Assembly: GCA_031296355.1 (NCBI GenBank)
Contig: JARLFX010000025.1
Location: 18,313-82,312 of the forward strand
DNA length: 64,000 nt
Direction of reading: 5' to 3'
DNA from: Acidobacteriaceae bacterium
Lineage (GTDB): Bacteria > Acidobacteriota > Terriglobia > Terriglobales > Acidobacteriaceae
Part shown: positions 43,554 through 53,183 of the stretch, piece by piece
Position numbering within the stretch: position 1 is the stretch's first letter
How the letters are laid out: each line of letters begins with the position of its first letter
Translations under genes and position numbers: made by a program
The notes under the pieces: model-generated
Seen by the model: the letters and a program-made list of their open reading frames with translations, nothing else
What the model was told of the DNA's origin: nothing
Databases searched by the model: none

Positions 43554-46439
43554 CTACGGATTAGCGTGAAACGACTCCGGAGGGCCAAGGTAGGTATAGG
43601 GTAGTTCCCTATGAGAGAGCACGCAGCGTTCGATAACGACACCGGGAACTACAAACCAGATATGCAATACGTGATCGCCAGCCTTTGCGAGCTTCAATGG
43701 AATACGAACCTTCCGCACCGCGTCACTCACGGCTTTGCGCCAGGCTTCATCTGAAGAATCACTCCAGACATCCACCATGGTCCGGGGGCCATCATCAATC
43801 GAAACACCGAAGCGAAGATCTTTTCCGGGCGCGAAGTTCAAGCTAGGTGAAAGCATTACCTCCAGCTCAAAATCGCCTCGGTCATACGTGTGAATCTGAT
43901 AGTCAAGTGACGCCGTTGATTTCGCAGCACTTGCTGCAGTCACTGGAAAGGGTGTCACACCGGACACGGTACGCCCATACATTGGCATATCTACCCAATG
44001 CGTCTGGCCATCAACCGTCCGATAGGACGTATGGGCTGCCTCAATGGCGATGTATCCGTCCCCTTCTACGAATCCATCTGCCGACTCACGATCTACATCC
44101 TGCCGCCTGGCAGTGAGCGATACCCTGCCCACTTCACCGGTACTGCCAGATACCACAATTTGCCCGTCTGCCACGCCTTTTGGCTCAGTGGCCCAGTCAA
44201 TTGAAACTGCGATGTCTGTATCTTTCGTAAGCTCCCCGTTTGTCTGACTGAGGATAATCCACGGAACCGTTGCCTTCAACTGATACGCCACCGGCGACTG
44301 GCCCTTGTCGTACACGGTAAGAACTTTCGTCTGGCGATTAACCGAATCAAACTCCCCAAGCTCTAACCTATCTCCCGCCTTGTCACCAACCGATATCCCC
44401 AGTGCCCCCGCACCATGAGGTTGCAACACGCTCACCTTGGGCATCACAGTCTTCGGAGGATCGTTCCATGACGTATACCCTATGTGCACCTGATCCATCA
44501 TGTGGTCCCAGCGCCCATTCAGCAGGTCGTGATTGTAGCGGTACGAGAGTGCCGCATCTTCATGAAAAAGCTCTTCCGTGCGCCGCGCGTAGTCATTCGT
44601 CGACGAGCGCCCCTGTTGCGCCGCGAGCGCGTTTCGCGCGGCAGCAATGTACATTTGAGTTACCGTTGCACTTGCATCGGCTGGGTACTGCACCAGTTCG
44701 AAGTAGGACGCCTTCTCTTCTTCAGGCAGCTTTACCGCCAACGCATCCACACGCCTGCGCAAGGACTCCCATTCGCCATCAACGCGATCAGCTTCTGCGA
44801 AGTTCGTAACGCTGAACGTATTTGGGGTAATCAGCTCAGGCTTTCTCCTGCCGTTATATCTTGTGTAGTCCTCAACATCTCTGGCGATCTCCTCGGCGTG
44901 CTCTGCCCCGAACTCCCGGGTAGCCCAGGCAACCGCAAACTCGTGAAGCTGGTTCTGGTTCCAGCGCTCAGGTTGCCGTGCATACGTCAGGAAAAACTCA
45001 ATAGGAAACTCCATTGGTTTGAGATCGCCTACATTTACAACCCAGAGCCGGTCCGCTCCATACTCGAGTGCCAGATGCATCTGTTCCCACACCTTGGGAA
45101 TTGGATTCGTATTGATCCATTTGTAATTGCGGGGATCTCCTACATAGTCAAAGTGGTAGTAGATGCCGGCTCCGCCACTCCGCTTACGCTCTTCCGGCGT
45201 CGGCAGCCGGCGGATGTCGCCCCAGTTATCGTCGCACCAGAGCAGCGTCACGTCGTCAGGCACCCGCATTCCGCCCTCATAGTAGCCCTGCACTTCCTTG
45301 TAGAGCGCCCACACCTGCATGTCTTTCTTAAGTACCGGCGACGAAATGGAGCTCAATATCTGCCGTTGATCGTGCACGATCCGCTCGAGCAGGGCGATGT
45401 CATTGCCTGCACTCATGGCTATATCACCATCGCCACGCATGCCTATGGTGATAGAGCTCTCATAATCCTTGTTCCTCTCAACACCGGCCCGCCAGAAACT
45501 CTGGAGTTCCTTCGCGTTGGTGGCATAGTTCCACGGGCCCGATCCATGGCGCTTCCACTCCTGTTGGCTGCGAAGCATCGGCTCGTGATGACTGGTACCC
45601 ATCACGATTCCATACTCATCGGCAAGCCTTGGATTTTCGGGATCATCTTCGTTGAACGCGTTCCCCCACATGGCTGGCCAGAGATAATTAGCCTTCAGCC
45701 GCAGCAACAGCTCGAAAATATGGGCGTAGAACTTTGAGTTCAGCCCTCCAAACTTTTCGTGAGCCCATCCAGTGAGCGATGGCGCTTCGTCATTGAGGAA
45801 TATTCCTCGATACTTTACTGCGGGCTCTGACTGTAGGTGCTGTCCCTTCATAACGTAGAGCGCTTTATGCTGAGGCACTCTCACATCGGCCCACCAGTAC
45901 CAGGGTGAAACCCCAATCTGCTCCGAAAGATCGTAGATACCGAAGATTGTCCCCCGCTTGTCGCTGCCTGCAATCACCAGCGCCCGCGCCACTCCCGGCA
46001 AAGGCGCGTCGATGATCGTACTCACTGCACACTCCCATTTCCCCTTGACGGCAGAAACGTCGAGTTTGCCGCTGCTGATCAGACTATCGATCAAGGCGCT
46101 TTTGCCAATCGTCCCGATGATCACTATCTGGCTCCCCTTCGAAGCAGATGTGTCGCTCAGCAGACGCGGTCGTACAGTCGTCACTCGTTCGATGTCTTGC
46201 GATAAGTCACCTGCCGCTCGCAGCACTCCAGCCCAATCGTTCCTGTCCACTACGATCGCCGCGGTGTATTCCCCATCGGCAAGAGTAAAGCTTCCCTGGG
46301 TCGGAATAAATGACACATAGTGCGCGTCTCCAAGCGCATGAGCTCCTGTAGTCATTAGCGTGAAATTTATGAGTAAAAAAAGTCCGCGAATCCGCCGCTG
46401 CAGATTCACGCTTGCACGAGTCATAAACTTTCGGTGCAT
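43554..46439 (-). CDS. GH115 xylan alpha-1,2-glucuronidase
   Basis: Removes (4-O-methyl)glucuronate side chains from xylan polymer or oligomers. Family landmarks: SDKRGTIFGIYDLSEQIGVSPWYWWADV, KYRGIFLNDEAPSLTGW, RLKANYLWPAMWGNAFNEDDPEN, GTSHHEPM, VTLLWCDDNWGDIRRLP, GAGIYYHFDYVGDPRNYKW and WVVNVGDLKPMEFPIEFFL, followed by the C-terminal beta domains. I start at ATG 46439: GAGG lies eight bases upstream and the product begins with a signal peptide ending GAHA. The upstream frame to 46487 would run into the GH8 gene. Ten base pairs after GH8, so the pair is cotranscribed. The released glucuronate fits the SDR and mannonate dehydratase encoded divergently. Confidence 0.94.
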   Translation of the reverse strand: MHRKFMTRASVNLQRRIRGLFLLINFTLMTTGAHALGDAHYVSFIPTQGSFTLADGEYTAAIVVDRNDWAGVLRAAGDLSQDIERVTTVRPRLLSDTSASKGSQIVIIGTIGKSALIDSLISSGKLDVSAVKGKWECAVSTIIDAPLPGVARALVIAGSDKRGTIFGIYDLSEQIGVSPWYWWADVRVPQHKALYVMKGQHLQSEPAVKYRGIFLNDEAPSLTGWAHEKFGGLNSKFYAHIFELLLRLKANYLWPAMWGNAFNEDDPENPRLADEYGIVMGTSHHEPMLRSQQEWKRHGSGPWNYATNAKELQSFWRAGVERNKDYESSITIGMRGDGDIAMSAGNDIALLERIVHDQRQILSSISSPVLKKDMQVWALYKEVQGYYEGGMRVPDDVTLLWCDDNWGDIRRLPTPEERKRSGGAGIYYHFDYVGDPRNYKWINTNPIPKVWEQMHLALEYGADRLWVVNVGDLKPMEFPIEFFLTYARQPERWNQNQLHEFAVAWATREFGAEHAEEIARDVEDYTRYNGRRKPELITPNTFSVTNFAEADRVDGEWESLRRRVDALAVKLPEEEKASYFELVQYPADASATVTQMYIAAARNALAAQQGRSSTNDYARRTEELFHEDAALSYRYNHDLLNGRWDHMMDQVHIGYTSWNDPPKTVMPKVSVLQPHGAGALGISVGDKAGDRLELGEFDSVNRQTKVLTVYDKGQSPVAYQLKATVPWIILSQTNGELTKDTDIAVSIDWATEPKGVADGQIVVSGSTGEVGRVSLTARRQDVDRESADGFVEGDGYIAIEAAHTSYRTVDGQTHWVDMPMYGRTVSGVTPFPVTAASAAKSTASLDYQIHTYDRGDFELEVMLSPSLNFAPGKDLRFGVSIDDGPRTMVDVWSDSSDEAWRKAVSDAVRKVRIPLKLAKAGDHVLHIWFVVPGVVIERCVLSHRELPYTYLGPPESFHANP

Positions 46440-46449
46440 ATTGCAATCC

Positions 46450-47826
46450 TCAATGTGAGTTCGGCATCCAAATACGGTACTGCCCACTCACCTGTAGCAG
46501 GCTGAGCATATACAGTAGTCCGTCGTAGTAACGTCCGCCACCATCAGGCACAGCAGAGTTCCAGAACTCCTCAATGAACGCTTTTGATGTAGGCGTAAGG
46601 TCGGTGGCTAGACCTGCGGCCGCGGTCGTCGCCACCAACCCCGTAGAGTGATTCCGGCTTAGTGGCTTTCCCGCAAGCGTATATTCCACAGAAAAGCTCT
46701 TGACCCCCTGCGAAACAAAGAACTGTTGAATCCGGCTAGAAAGCTGCTTAGCATCCGGATTAGACTCCCACCACACCTGATCAATGGACCAGTTTGCCAC
46801 GGTTCTCCAGGAGTCGAATGAGAAATTTCCAGCCATCGGATTCCACGCAACCGGATGCGGAGTGCCGTCGAAATTTGCGTAATCGCTCGATAATCCAGTG
46901 GATGGGTTCGCCGCCTTTACAAAGAACTTGCGGCTGCTGGCTGCTGCATTTTTCCAGAAGACCCGGTCCTCTTTGGGTCCCCATAGCGCCCATAGCTCAT
47001 AAAACGCCGGAAGCTGATAACTCGGATCGGTGAAACAGCCGCTGCTTGCTGGCACAAAACAAATCATCCCCGTCTGCTCATCCACCATCGGGCCAGAGGA
47101 AGCATAGGTAGCTTTGTTCACCTCCAAGAGCGCATCCCCTGGGTGAATACGAAACGGGCCAGTGGCCGACGAGACTGCGTGATGCCGCATCTCCCGCAGA
47201 ATGACATCCGCGAAGGACTGATAGTTGTAGATGCCTTGTCCATTGCCCCAGCGGTGAGCAGCAAAATACAAACTCATAACAAAGTACTCTTCGCCGTCGG
47301 TGGCTGGGCCGGACGAACGGGCCGTCCCGTCAGCGTTCATAGACCATGCAAAGTAACCACGGTGCGGGTTCTTTGGATCCGTAATAAGCATGTGAGTGAC
47401 CGCCCAGTTCCAAAGCGCATCAAACTCCTGCTTATGGCCCGTCTGCACGGCGATCATCATCCCATAGCTCATGCCTTCGGTGCGCACGTCCTGATGGACG
47501 ATGTCCTCAATGTATGCCAGCGCGCCATTCGCATTGCGGCCAGATTCGAAATAGACCGTCTGGCGTTTGGGGTCACCATGAAAGAGCTGGGCAAACGAAG
47601 CGGCAATACGCTTGTCAATCTCCCCCTGCGGGTATCCCGCCTCCACCAACAAGTTTCTATAGCTCCCCGAATAGTACGCACCCTTTCGGTGGCCTTGCTC
47701 CGCCACACAACAGCGCACGGCACCCAAAATCATCACTACCGCAGCCAGAATGAAAACGCCTCCCTGCACAGGCCACCTGCTTCCGTCTCGACTCGCCCAA
47801 AATATCCAGTTTTGTATTTTATTCAT
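46450..47826 (-). CDS. GH8 reducing-end xylose-releasing exo-oligoxylanase
   Basis: (Alpha/alpha)6-barrel enzyme expected to release xylose from the reducing end of xylo-oligosaccharides. It shows DVRTEGMSYGMMIAVQ with the acid Glu117, GYFAWSMNADGTARSSGPATDGEEYF and the FDSWRTVANWSIDQVWW segment that holds the base in Rex-type GH8. A hydrophobic stretch at 22-42 after a 20-residue polar lead is a signal peptide or anchor; CC at 39-40 could even permit lipidation. No SD precedes ATG 47826, so the start is less certain. The closeness to Rex enzymes, rather than GH8 cellulases or endoxylanases, rests on motif memory and deserves moderate confidence. Confidence 0.85.
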   Translation of the reverse strand: MNKIQNWIFWASRDGSRWPVQGGVFILAAVVMILGAVRCCVAEQGHRKGAYYSGSYRNLLVEAGYPQGEIDKRIAASFAQLFHGDPKRQTVYFESGRNANGALAYIEDIVHQDVRTEGMSYGMMIAVQTGHKQEFDALWNWAVTHMLITDPKNPHRGYFAWSMNADGTARSSGPATDGEEYFVMSLYFAAHRWGNGQGIYNYQSFADVILREMRHHAVSSATGPFRIHPGDALLEVNKATYASSGPMVDEQTGMICFVPASSGCFTDPSYQLPAFYELWALWGPKEDRVFWKNAAASSRKFFVKAANPSTGLSSDYANFDGTPHPVAWNPMAGNFSFDSWRTVANWSIDQVWWESNPDAKQLSSRIQQFFVSQGVKSFSVEYTLAGKPLSRNHSTGLVATTAAAGLATDLTPTSKAFIEEFWNSAVPDGGGRYYDGLLYMLSLLQVSGQYRIWMPNSH

Positions 47827-47869
47827 GGTGAATAGAAAAGTAACAGATTAGCAGCAGGATGAGCGATAC

Positions 47870-47899
47870 TTGACATTAGAGACTTTTTTTCTTTATTGT
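47870..47899 (+). promoter_or_regulatory. Sigma-70-type promoter for the leader and uronate genes
   Basis: TTGACA (47870-47875), 18-base spacer, TATTGT (47894-47899): the same two hexamers and the same spacing as the receptor-operon promoter. Transcription would begin near 47906 and run rightward, about 420 bases before the SDR start. Confidence 0.55.
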
Positions 47900-47905
47900 T
47901 CATGC

Positions 47906-48240
47906 GAGACAGAGGTATTTTCCCTCTGCACGTTTAAAAGTTCGCGTCACAAAGTAAACTAGGAACAGTATCTCGATCGCATGGAAGCGAGAGAGAAACT
48001 GTTCTGCAACCATTGGATCGCGGATGGAGGATATTGTGTCCGCTACGACAACAGGATTGCTCATGCAACTGGCTCCCTCCTTCAGGAAGACAGCGCCTTC
48101 ACTGAGGATACTGTCGTCATAGATCGACATCGTCGTTCTTCTACTGTATTTCGAAATTGCTCTCTGGTCTGTTATGACAGGAAATAGAAGCGCAAATTCA
48201 GCGCTGTATCACTTGCTCCTGACCTTTTGGTCGGGCCTTT
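47906..48240 (+). ncRNA. Hairpin-rich leader or small RNA upstream of the SDR gene
   Basis: Between the promoter and a terminator-like hairpin are several inverted repeats: CAGAGG/CCTCTG (47910-47928), GAACAGT/ACTGTTC (47963-48004) enclosing TCTCG/CGAGA, AGCGC/GCGCT (48189-48205) and the terminator-like stem (48218-48235). A 68-codon frame, 47981-48187, starts in the loop of the second hairpin but has no ribosome site and no recognisable similarity. Either a long regulatory leader of the SDR-mannonate dehydratase genes or an independent RNA of about 330 nt; no known riboswitch or RNA family was recognised. The window contains no other gene in this 502-bp gap (47827-48328). Confidence 0.35.
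48218..48240 (+). terminator. Terminator-like hairpin in the leader
   Basis: CCTGACC, loop TTTT and GGTCGGG pair with one G-U wobble and are followed by the T-rich CCTTTATATTATT. It lies 88 bases before the SDR start, so it would end or attenuate transcription from the promoter at 47870. Confidence 0.5.
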
Positions 48241-48328
48241 ATATTATTAAAGTTTTGCTCCTGCTATGTCCTGAAATACCTGTCGCATTGGGAACCTGGG
48301 TATCAAGCATGGAGATTTGAGTCAAACA

Positions 48329-49162
48329 ATGAGCGGGAATACGATAAACGGCCTTCAAGATGCCCCCATAATAGTCGCAGAATCAGAGGCGTCCACCTCT
48401 CCGTGGTCCATTAACAATAAGATTGCAGTAGTGATCGGGGGGACCTCCGGAATTGGCCGCGCTCTCGCCCTCGGTCTCGCCAGGGCTGGCGCTCACGTGG
48501 TTGCCTCGTCCCGCTCAGAGTCCGCGACGCACATCATGAGTTCAGAGATTGAAGAAATTGGAAGACGGTCACTCGCAAAATCAGTTGACGTCTGCAATCG
48601 CTCTTCAATCGATGAGTTGCATGAGACGGTGCTTGGGGCTCTTGGGCCAGTCGATATTCTCGTGAATTGCGCGGGAATCACCAGAAAGATTCCAACGCTG
48701 GAGTACACGGATGATATGTGGAATGAGATATTCGAAGTGAATCTCATGGGCACATTGCGGGCTTGCCAAATTTTTGGCAAATCGATGCTGGAGCGCAGAG
48801 AAGGCAGGATCATCAATATCGCTTCCCTTTCCACCTTCGTAGCGTTCCACGAGGTCGCTGCCTACGGTGCCAGCAAAGCTGCAGTCGGCGCACTCACGCA
48901 GTCGCTTGCCATTGAATGGGCGCCCTTCAACGTCCTTGTCAATGCGATCGCCCCTGGCATATTTCCAACAACCCTCAATAGCGCGATTCTGGATTCCCCA
49001 CGCGGAATCGAACTGAAAATGCGCACCCCCATGAGCAGGTTCGGCCACGCGGACGAGCTTGTTGCTGCGGCGCTGTATCTCGCTTCACCCGCAAATACCT
49101 TCACCACCGGGCAGATTCTCACGGTCGATGGGGGATTCATGGCTTCCGGAGTGAACCAATAG
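48329..49162 (+). CDS. Short-chain dehydrogenase, probable uronate-pathway oxidoreductase
   Basis: Classical SDR of 277 residues: cofactor motif GGTSGIG (37-43), NCAG (113-116), and the catalytic Ser166, Tyr179, Lys183 in SLSTFVAFHEVAAYGASK; the C terminus has the usual TGQILTVDGGF. It resembles gluconate-5-dehydrogenase-like SDRs. Because the next gene is D-mannonate dehydratase and GH115 stands divergently, I infer reduction of D-fructuronate to D-mannonate, replacing the unrelated UxuB; that step is not proven. ATG 48329 is preferred over an in-frame TTG at 48317; neither has a well-placed SD. Fifty base pairs to the next gene, so likely an operon. Confidence 0.85.
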   Translation: MSGNTINGLQDAPIIVAESEASTSPWSINNKIAVVIGGTSGIGRALALGLARAGAHVVASSRSESATHIMSSEIEEIGRRSLAKSVDVCNRSSIDELHETVLGALGPVDILVNCAGITRKIPTLEYTDDMWNEIFEVNLMGTLRACQIFGKSMLERREGRIINIASLSTFVAFHEVAAYGASKAAVGALTQSLAIEWAPFNVLVNAIAPGIFPTTLNSAILDSPRGIELKMRTPMSRFGHADELVAAALYLASPANTFTTGQILTVDGGFMASGVNQ

Positions 49163-49211
49163 AGCTCACAAATGACCACTGTAGCCGAAACAGCTTGATA
49201 GAAGGAATGCA

Positions 49212-50420
49212 ATGAAGATCAGAGCAGCCCGCCTCATCATATGTTCGCCTGACCGTAACTTTGTTACGCTTCGCATCGATACGGATGAGGGCATCTATGG
49301 CCTTGGCGACGCCACGCTGAACGGTCGCGAGCTTGCGGTCGCCGCCTATCTCGAAGAACACGTCCTCCCCTGCCTGATCGGTCGTGATCCAGCCCAGATT
49401 GAGGATATTTGGCAGTATCTCTACCGCGGTACCTACTGGCGCCGCGGCTCCGTCACCATGACCGCCATTGCAGCAGTGGACATGGCGCTTTGGGACATCA
49501 AGGGAAAGGCCCTCAACACGCCCGTTTATAACTTGCTTGGCGGGGCGAGCCGTCAAGGCTGCCTGGCATACACTCACGCCAACGGTAGCGACATAGAAGA
49601 GGCAATTGATTCTGTTCAAAAGCATGTAAGTGATGGATATCTTGCCGTGCGGGCGCAGGCTGGCGTACCCGGTGTAGCGTCAAGTTACGGCGTACCCAAA
49701 GCCGGCAAGCCCTATGAGCCGGCAGAGAGGGGGCTCCCCGGCGAAAGCCTCTGGTCTACAGAACAGTACCTCAATTTCGCTCCAAAGCTATTCGAGAAGC
49801 TTCGCGTGGCTGTAGGGGAAGACCTCCATCTTCTTCACGACGTGCATCATCGTCTCACTCCAATCGAAGCCGCCAGACTGGGCAAATCCCTCGAACCCTA
49901 TCATCTCTTCTGGATGGAAGACCCCACCCCTGCTGAGCTACAGGATGGCTTCAAGCTGATTCGGCAGCATACAACCACACCACTTGCCACCGGAGAAGTC
50001 TTCAATTCCATCTGGGATTGCAAGGAGCTTATTGAGCAGCAACTGATCGACTACATCCGCATGACGGTCGTTCATGGCGGTGGCATCACGCACGCTCGCA
50101 AGGTAGCTGACTTCGCAGCCCTCTACCAGGTTCGCACCGGCTACCATGGCGCTACAGACTTAAGCCCGGTCGCCATGTCAGCGGCATTGCATGTCGGCAT
50201 CTCAATCCACAATTTCGGCATTCAGGAGCACATGCACCACAGCAAGCTGACTGACGAGGTCTTTCCGCATGCTTATCGCTTCGAAGCGGGCTTCTTGCAT
50301 CCTGGCGACCGTCCGGGCCTGGGCGTGGAGATCAACGAGCCGCTTGCCAGCAAATACCCATACCAACGCGCCTACCTCCCCATTGTCCGCAAATTGGATG
50401 GGACTTTGACCGATTGGTAG
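49212..50420 (+). CDS. manD: D-mannonate dehydratase (enolase superfamily, ManD type)
   Basis: Dehydrates D-mannonate to 2-keto-3-deoxy-D-gluconate. The 402-residue protein keeps the residues known from active ManD enzymes at the same positions: metal ligands Asp210, Glu236 and Glu262, and catalytic Arg147, Tyr159 and His212, plus His312 in [10 protein letters not shown]. This argues for the high-activity mannonate class rather than the low-activity gluconate class. AAGGA stands ahead of ATG 49212. With the SDR just upstream it forms a hexuronate branch fed by glucuronate from xylan; the uronate isomerase (UxaC) and KDG kinase and aldolase are not in the window. UxuA of E. coli is unrelated in sequence. 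Confidence 0.93.
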   Translation: MKIRAARLIICSPDRNFVTLRIDTDEGIYGLGDATLNGRELAVAAYLEEHVLPCLIGRDPAQIEDIWQYLYRGTYWRRGSVTMTAIAAVDMALWDIKGKALNTPVYNLLGGASRQGCLAYTHANGSDIEEAIDSVQKHVSDGYLAVRAQAGVPGVASSYGVPKAGKPYEPAERGLPGESLWSTEQYLNFAPKLFEKLRVAVGEDLHLLHDVHHRLTPIEAARLGKSLEPYHLFWMEDPTPAELQDGFKLIRQHTTTPLATGEVFNSIWDCKELIEQQLIDYIRMTVVHGGGITHARKVADFAALYQVRTGYHGATDLSPVAMSAALHVGISIHNFGIQEHMHHSKLTDEVFPHAYRFEAGFLHPGDRPGLGVEINEPLASKYPYQRAYLPIVRKLDGTLTDW

Positions 50421-50522
50421 TGCTCATCTTGCTACACCGCATTGACATAAAAGGACTTTTCCTCTTGACTTCGATTATGTTCAGGCAGAAAAAGATATAC
50501 TAAAGAGTCTCTGGAGAAAGCC

Positions 50523-51830
50523 TTGCGTACAATTCCACCGAATTCTGCTGAACCGGAAGACCCAGCCGCGCTCTCCAAACGCGGACAGGCTGTCCGCAAA
50601 GAGAAACTGGTTGATAGCCGGACGCGCCGCGGTATCAAACGCGGGGATTTACCCGACGTTGAGTTAGCATCCAGCGAATCCGCACGGGATATTAATCGTG
50701 ATGTTGTCTTGGAAATCGTCCGCGCGCAACAACCCATCTCCAGAGCCGATGTCGCTAGGGCTTCCGGTCTTCAACCAAGCACCATCTCAAATATCGTCGA
50801 GCAGTTGCTCAATGAAAAATGGATTGCGGAAGGCGCTGCGGCCATCCGCCCTCGCGGCCGCCGGCCAACGCTTCTCACCCTCAACGAAGATCTGGTGATT
50901 CTTGTCGCCGATATTCGCCCCGGTAGAGCGATTCTGGCCGTTGTTGATCTGAACGGCAGACTTCTCGCACATGAGCAGCGTCGCATCACGCCAGACCCCA
51001 AGAGATCGGTTCAGGTCATCGCGGATGCCATGGTCGCCATGCAGGCCCGGTTCCCCGCCAAAACCTTCGAAGGTGTCGGCGTAAGCCTCCCTGGCCGTGT
51101 CGACCCTATCAGCAACAACCTCATCCTTTCTCCAAACCTCACGTGGACTGGATACAACATCAAAGCTCCCCTTGAGCGGTCGTTGGGCTTAAAGGTCGAT
51201 CTCGACAATGCTGCCAACGCGGCCTTGCTCGCCGAGCTGTGGTTCGGCCACATGGACGGCGTACGCAATGCTGTCCTCATCACCATTTCAGAGGGATTAG
51301 GAGCAGCCATCCTCGCCAATGGGCATATTGTGACTGGCCTGAATGGCATGGCCGGTGAGTTTGGCCATATTTCGTTAGACGCCAACGGTGTACTCTGCGG
51401 ATGCGGGCGCAGGGGCTGCTGGGAGACACTGGCCTCATCCAACGCTGCCTTGCGTTTCTATAAAGAGCAGAATACCGGTAACCACGTCGGCAACATACAA
51501 GACCTGCTCAGCCTCGCCGATGCAAATGATCCGGCAGCCGTTCGCGCAATTGAGATACAAGCCCACCATCTTGGACGTGGCCTGCGATTGATTACCAGCG
51601 CGCTCTCTCCTGAGGTGATTCTTATCTCCGGAGCAATCGTAGATTCATGGGAGCGGTTTGGTCCCCTGGTGCTTGAAGAGATGCGCGAAGGCGTTCTCGC
51701 CGGCTCTGCGCCTAGACTGTTGATTGTGACGGAGGGCGACCTGGCTCGTCTTCGCGGTGCAGCCGTGGTTTCTCTACAGCGAAATTCCGGCTACAACAAA
51801 TCCACGCTGCCTACAACTCGCAAACGATAG
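50523..51830 (+). CDS. ROK-family (NagC/XylR-like) transcriptional regulator
   Basis: Sugar-responsive repressor or activator. Residues 58-110 form a winged helix (VVLEIVRAQQPISRADVARASGLQPSTISN...). Residues 121-425 are the ROK sugar-binding fold with GVGVSLPGRVD, ITISEGLGAAILANGHI and the zinc motif His282 plus Cys292-Gly-Cys294-x4-Cys299 followed by WE. The start is TTG 50523 with GGAG six bases upstream; the 57-residue polar N-terminal lead before the helix is unusually long, though no later Met is available. It stands between the uronate genes and the GH10 gene, so regulation of the xylan genes by xylose or xylo-oligosaccharide is likely, by analogy with XylR. Confidence 0.9.
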   Translation: MRTIPPNSAEPEDPAALSKRGQAVRKEKLVDSRTRRGIKRGDLPDVELASSESARDINRDVVLEIVRAQQPISRADVARASGLQPSTISNIVEQLLNEKWIAEGAAAIRPRGRRPTLLTLNEDLVILVADIRPGRAILAVVDLNGRLLAHEQRRITPDPKRSVQVIADAMVAMQARFPAKTFEGVGVSLPGRVDPISNNLILSPNLTWTGYNIKAPLERSLGLKVDLDNAANAALLAELWFGHMDGVRNAVLITISEGLGAAILANGHIVTGLNGMAGEFGHISLDANGVLCGCGRRGCWETLASSNAALRFYKEQNTGNHVGNIQDLLSLADANDPAAVRAIEIQAHHLGRGLRLITSALSPEVILISGAIVDSWERFGPLVLEEMREGVLAGSAPRLLIVTEGDLARLRGAAVVSLQRNSGYNKSTLPTTRKR

Positions 51831-51943
51831 CAAGCGACAGCCGTTTTGTTCCTCGCCCAAATGCCTGTGTACATCGATTGCCAGCATCTCAATCAATGGC
51901 AATACGCCGTCGTTGTGGCCGCTGCTCTCATCTTAAAACAGTT

Positions 51944-53068
51944 CTACTTTCCATTTGTCTGAGCAGCCACGCGGAGAACCGCGTCAAAGGCTGGCTTCGG
52001 CTTTCCAGCACGATCCCATAGCAACGGATAGCTGGTACGTCCCTCCACTGGCCAATTGTTCCGCCATGAATCAGCATCCGTTACACCCCACAAGGTAACG
52101 CGGCTCATTACATCGCGATGCCTCATATAGACGCGGAAGAGCCGCCCGTATTGCATCGCCAGTTTCTGTTGCACCGCATCCGGCAGGCCATGTACGTAGG
52201 GATTCAGCTTCGGATCGGCCTTGACGTGCAGCGATATGTCCGCAGTGTGCGTGGAAACATTCGGCAGAACGTCGATATCTAGTTCCGTAATGGCAATCTT
52301 GACCCCGAGTTTAGCGAAGTCGTTGATCGTCTCATCCTCCAGCGCCTCAGTGGGCCAATCCAGACTGTCGTGCCCCTGGATTCCGACAACGGCGATCTTG
52401 ACACCAGCGGCCTGAAGCTTCTCGATCAATGCGATGGCACCGCTGCGCTTTGCAGGCTGCTCCAGAGAGTAGTCGTTATAGTTCAGCTCTGCTGATGGAT
52501 CGGCCTCATGGGCCCACTGGTAGGCCTTGATCAGGTAATCCTCACCAATGATCTCCTGCCATTTAGACTCGCGCAGCGTACCGTCGTCGTTGAGAGCTTC
52601 GTTCACTACATCCCAGCTCTGGATACGCCCCTTGTAGCGTCCCACTACAGTGAAAATATGATCGTGCAGTCGCTTGAGCAGCGCATCGCGACTGATTTGG
52701 TTTCCATGCGCATCCTGAAAAACCCAATCAGGGGTTTGCCTATGCCAGACCAGGTTATGACCCACGATGAACATGTGGTGCTTCTCGCCAAACTTTACAA
52801 ACTGATCGGGTAGCGAGAAGTCGTAAGTATCTGGCTCGGGATGCACGCGCTCCCACTTGAGCGCATTTTCCGGGGTGATGGAGTTGAATTGAGCAGTGAC
52901 AATCTTCACTCCGCGCGCATCCTTGCCCTTAATTTGGTCGGCGTTGAGAGCCGTACCAATATAGAAGGCTCCCCGATAGGCATCCTTGAGCGTGGTGGGG
53001 CTCTGCGCGTACATGGCCGTGGCCATCGCCAGCATGGAGGCTATGATCACAAACTGCCGATTCAACAT
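51944..53068 (-). CDS. GH10 endo-beta-1,4-xylanase
   Basis: Secreted single-domain xylanase, 374 residues. Signal peptide with cleavage AMYA-Q22. GH10 signatures: FNSITPENALKWERV, GHNLVWHRQTPDWVF, WDVVNEAL with acid/base Glu157 and ITELDIDV with nucleophile Glu262, then the C-terminal WGVTDADSW. I start at ATG 53068: AGGAG is five bases upstream, and the long frame to 53197 overlaps the transporter and lacks a signal peptide. A strong hairpin separates it from the upstream symporter gene, so it may have its own promoter. No carbohydrate-binding module is attached. Confidence 0.95.
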   Translation of the reverse strand: MLNRQFVIIASMLAMATAMYAQSPTTLKDAYRGAFYIGTALNADQIKGKDARGVKIVTAQFNSITPENALKWERVHPEPDTYDFSLPDQFVKFGEKHHMFIVGHNLVWHRQTPDWVFQDAHGNQISRDALLKRLHDHIFTVVGRYKGRIQSWDVVNEALNDDGTLRESKWQEIIGEDYLIKAYQWAHEADPSAELNYNDYSLEQPAKRSGAIALIEKLQAAGVKIAVVGIQGHDSLDWPTEALEDETINDFAKLGVKIAITELDIDVLPNVSTHTADISLHVKADPKLNPYVHGLPDAVQQKLAMQYGRLFRVYMRHRDVMSRVTLWGVTDADSWRNNWPVEGRTSYPLLWDRAGKPKPAFDAVLRVAAQTNGK

Positions 53069-53138
53069 AAATGCTCCTGATGAAAGTTGGTTATAGCACT
53101 TCTGTAAATGCTTGGATACAGGGAACGAAAGATCTCGG

Positions 53139-53178
53139 CCTCGGTGGCCGCATCCCAACTTCGATGCGGTCACCGAGG
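53139..53178 (-). terminator. Strong intercistronic hairpin after the GPH symporter gene
   Basis: CCTCGGTGGCCGCATC (53139-53154) and GATGCGGTCACCGAGG (53163-53178) pair over 16 bases with a single mismatch (G-U wobble if read on the plus strand, A-C on the minus) and an 8-base loop. It begins five bases past the symporter stop. No T-tract follows on the minus strand, so factor-dependent termination, attenuation or mRNA end protection are all possible. Confidence 0.6.
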
Positions 53179-53183
53179 CACCT

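Noticed and set aside
44484..45737. A 417-codon plus-strand frame opposite GH115
   Set aside because: Antisense shadow of the conserved catalytic region of GH115; no start context and no family.
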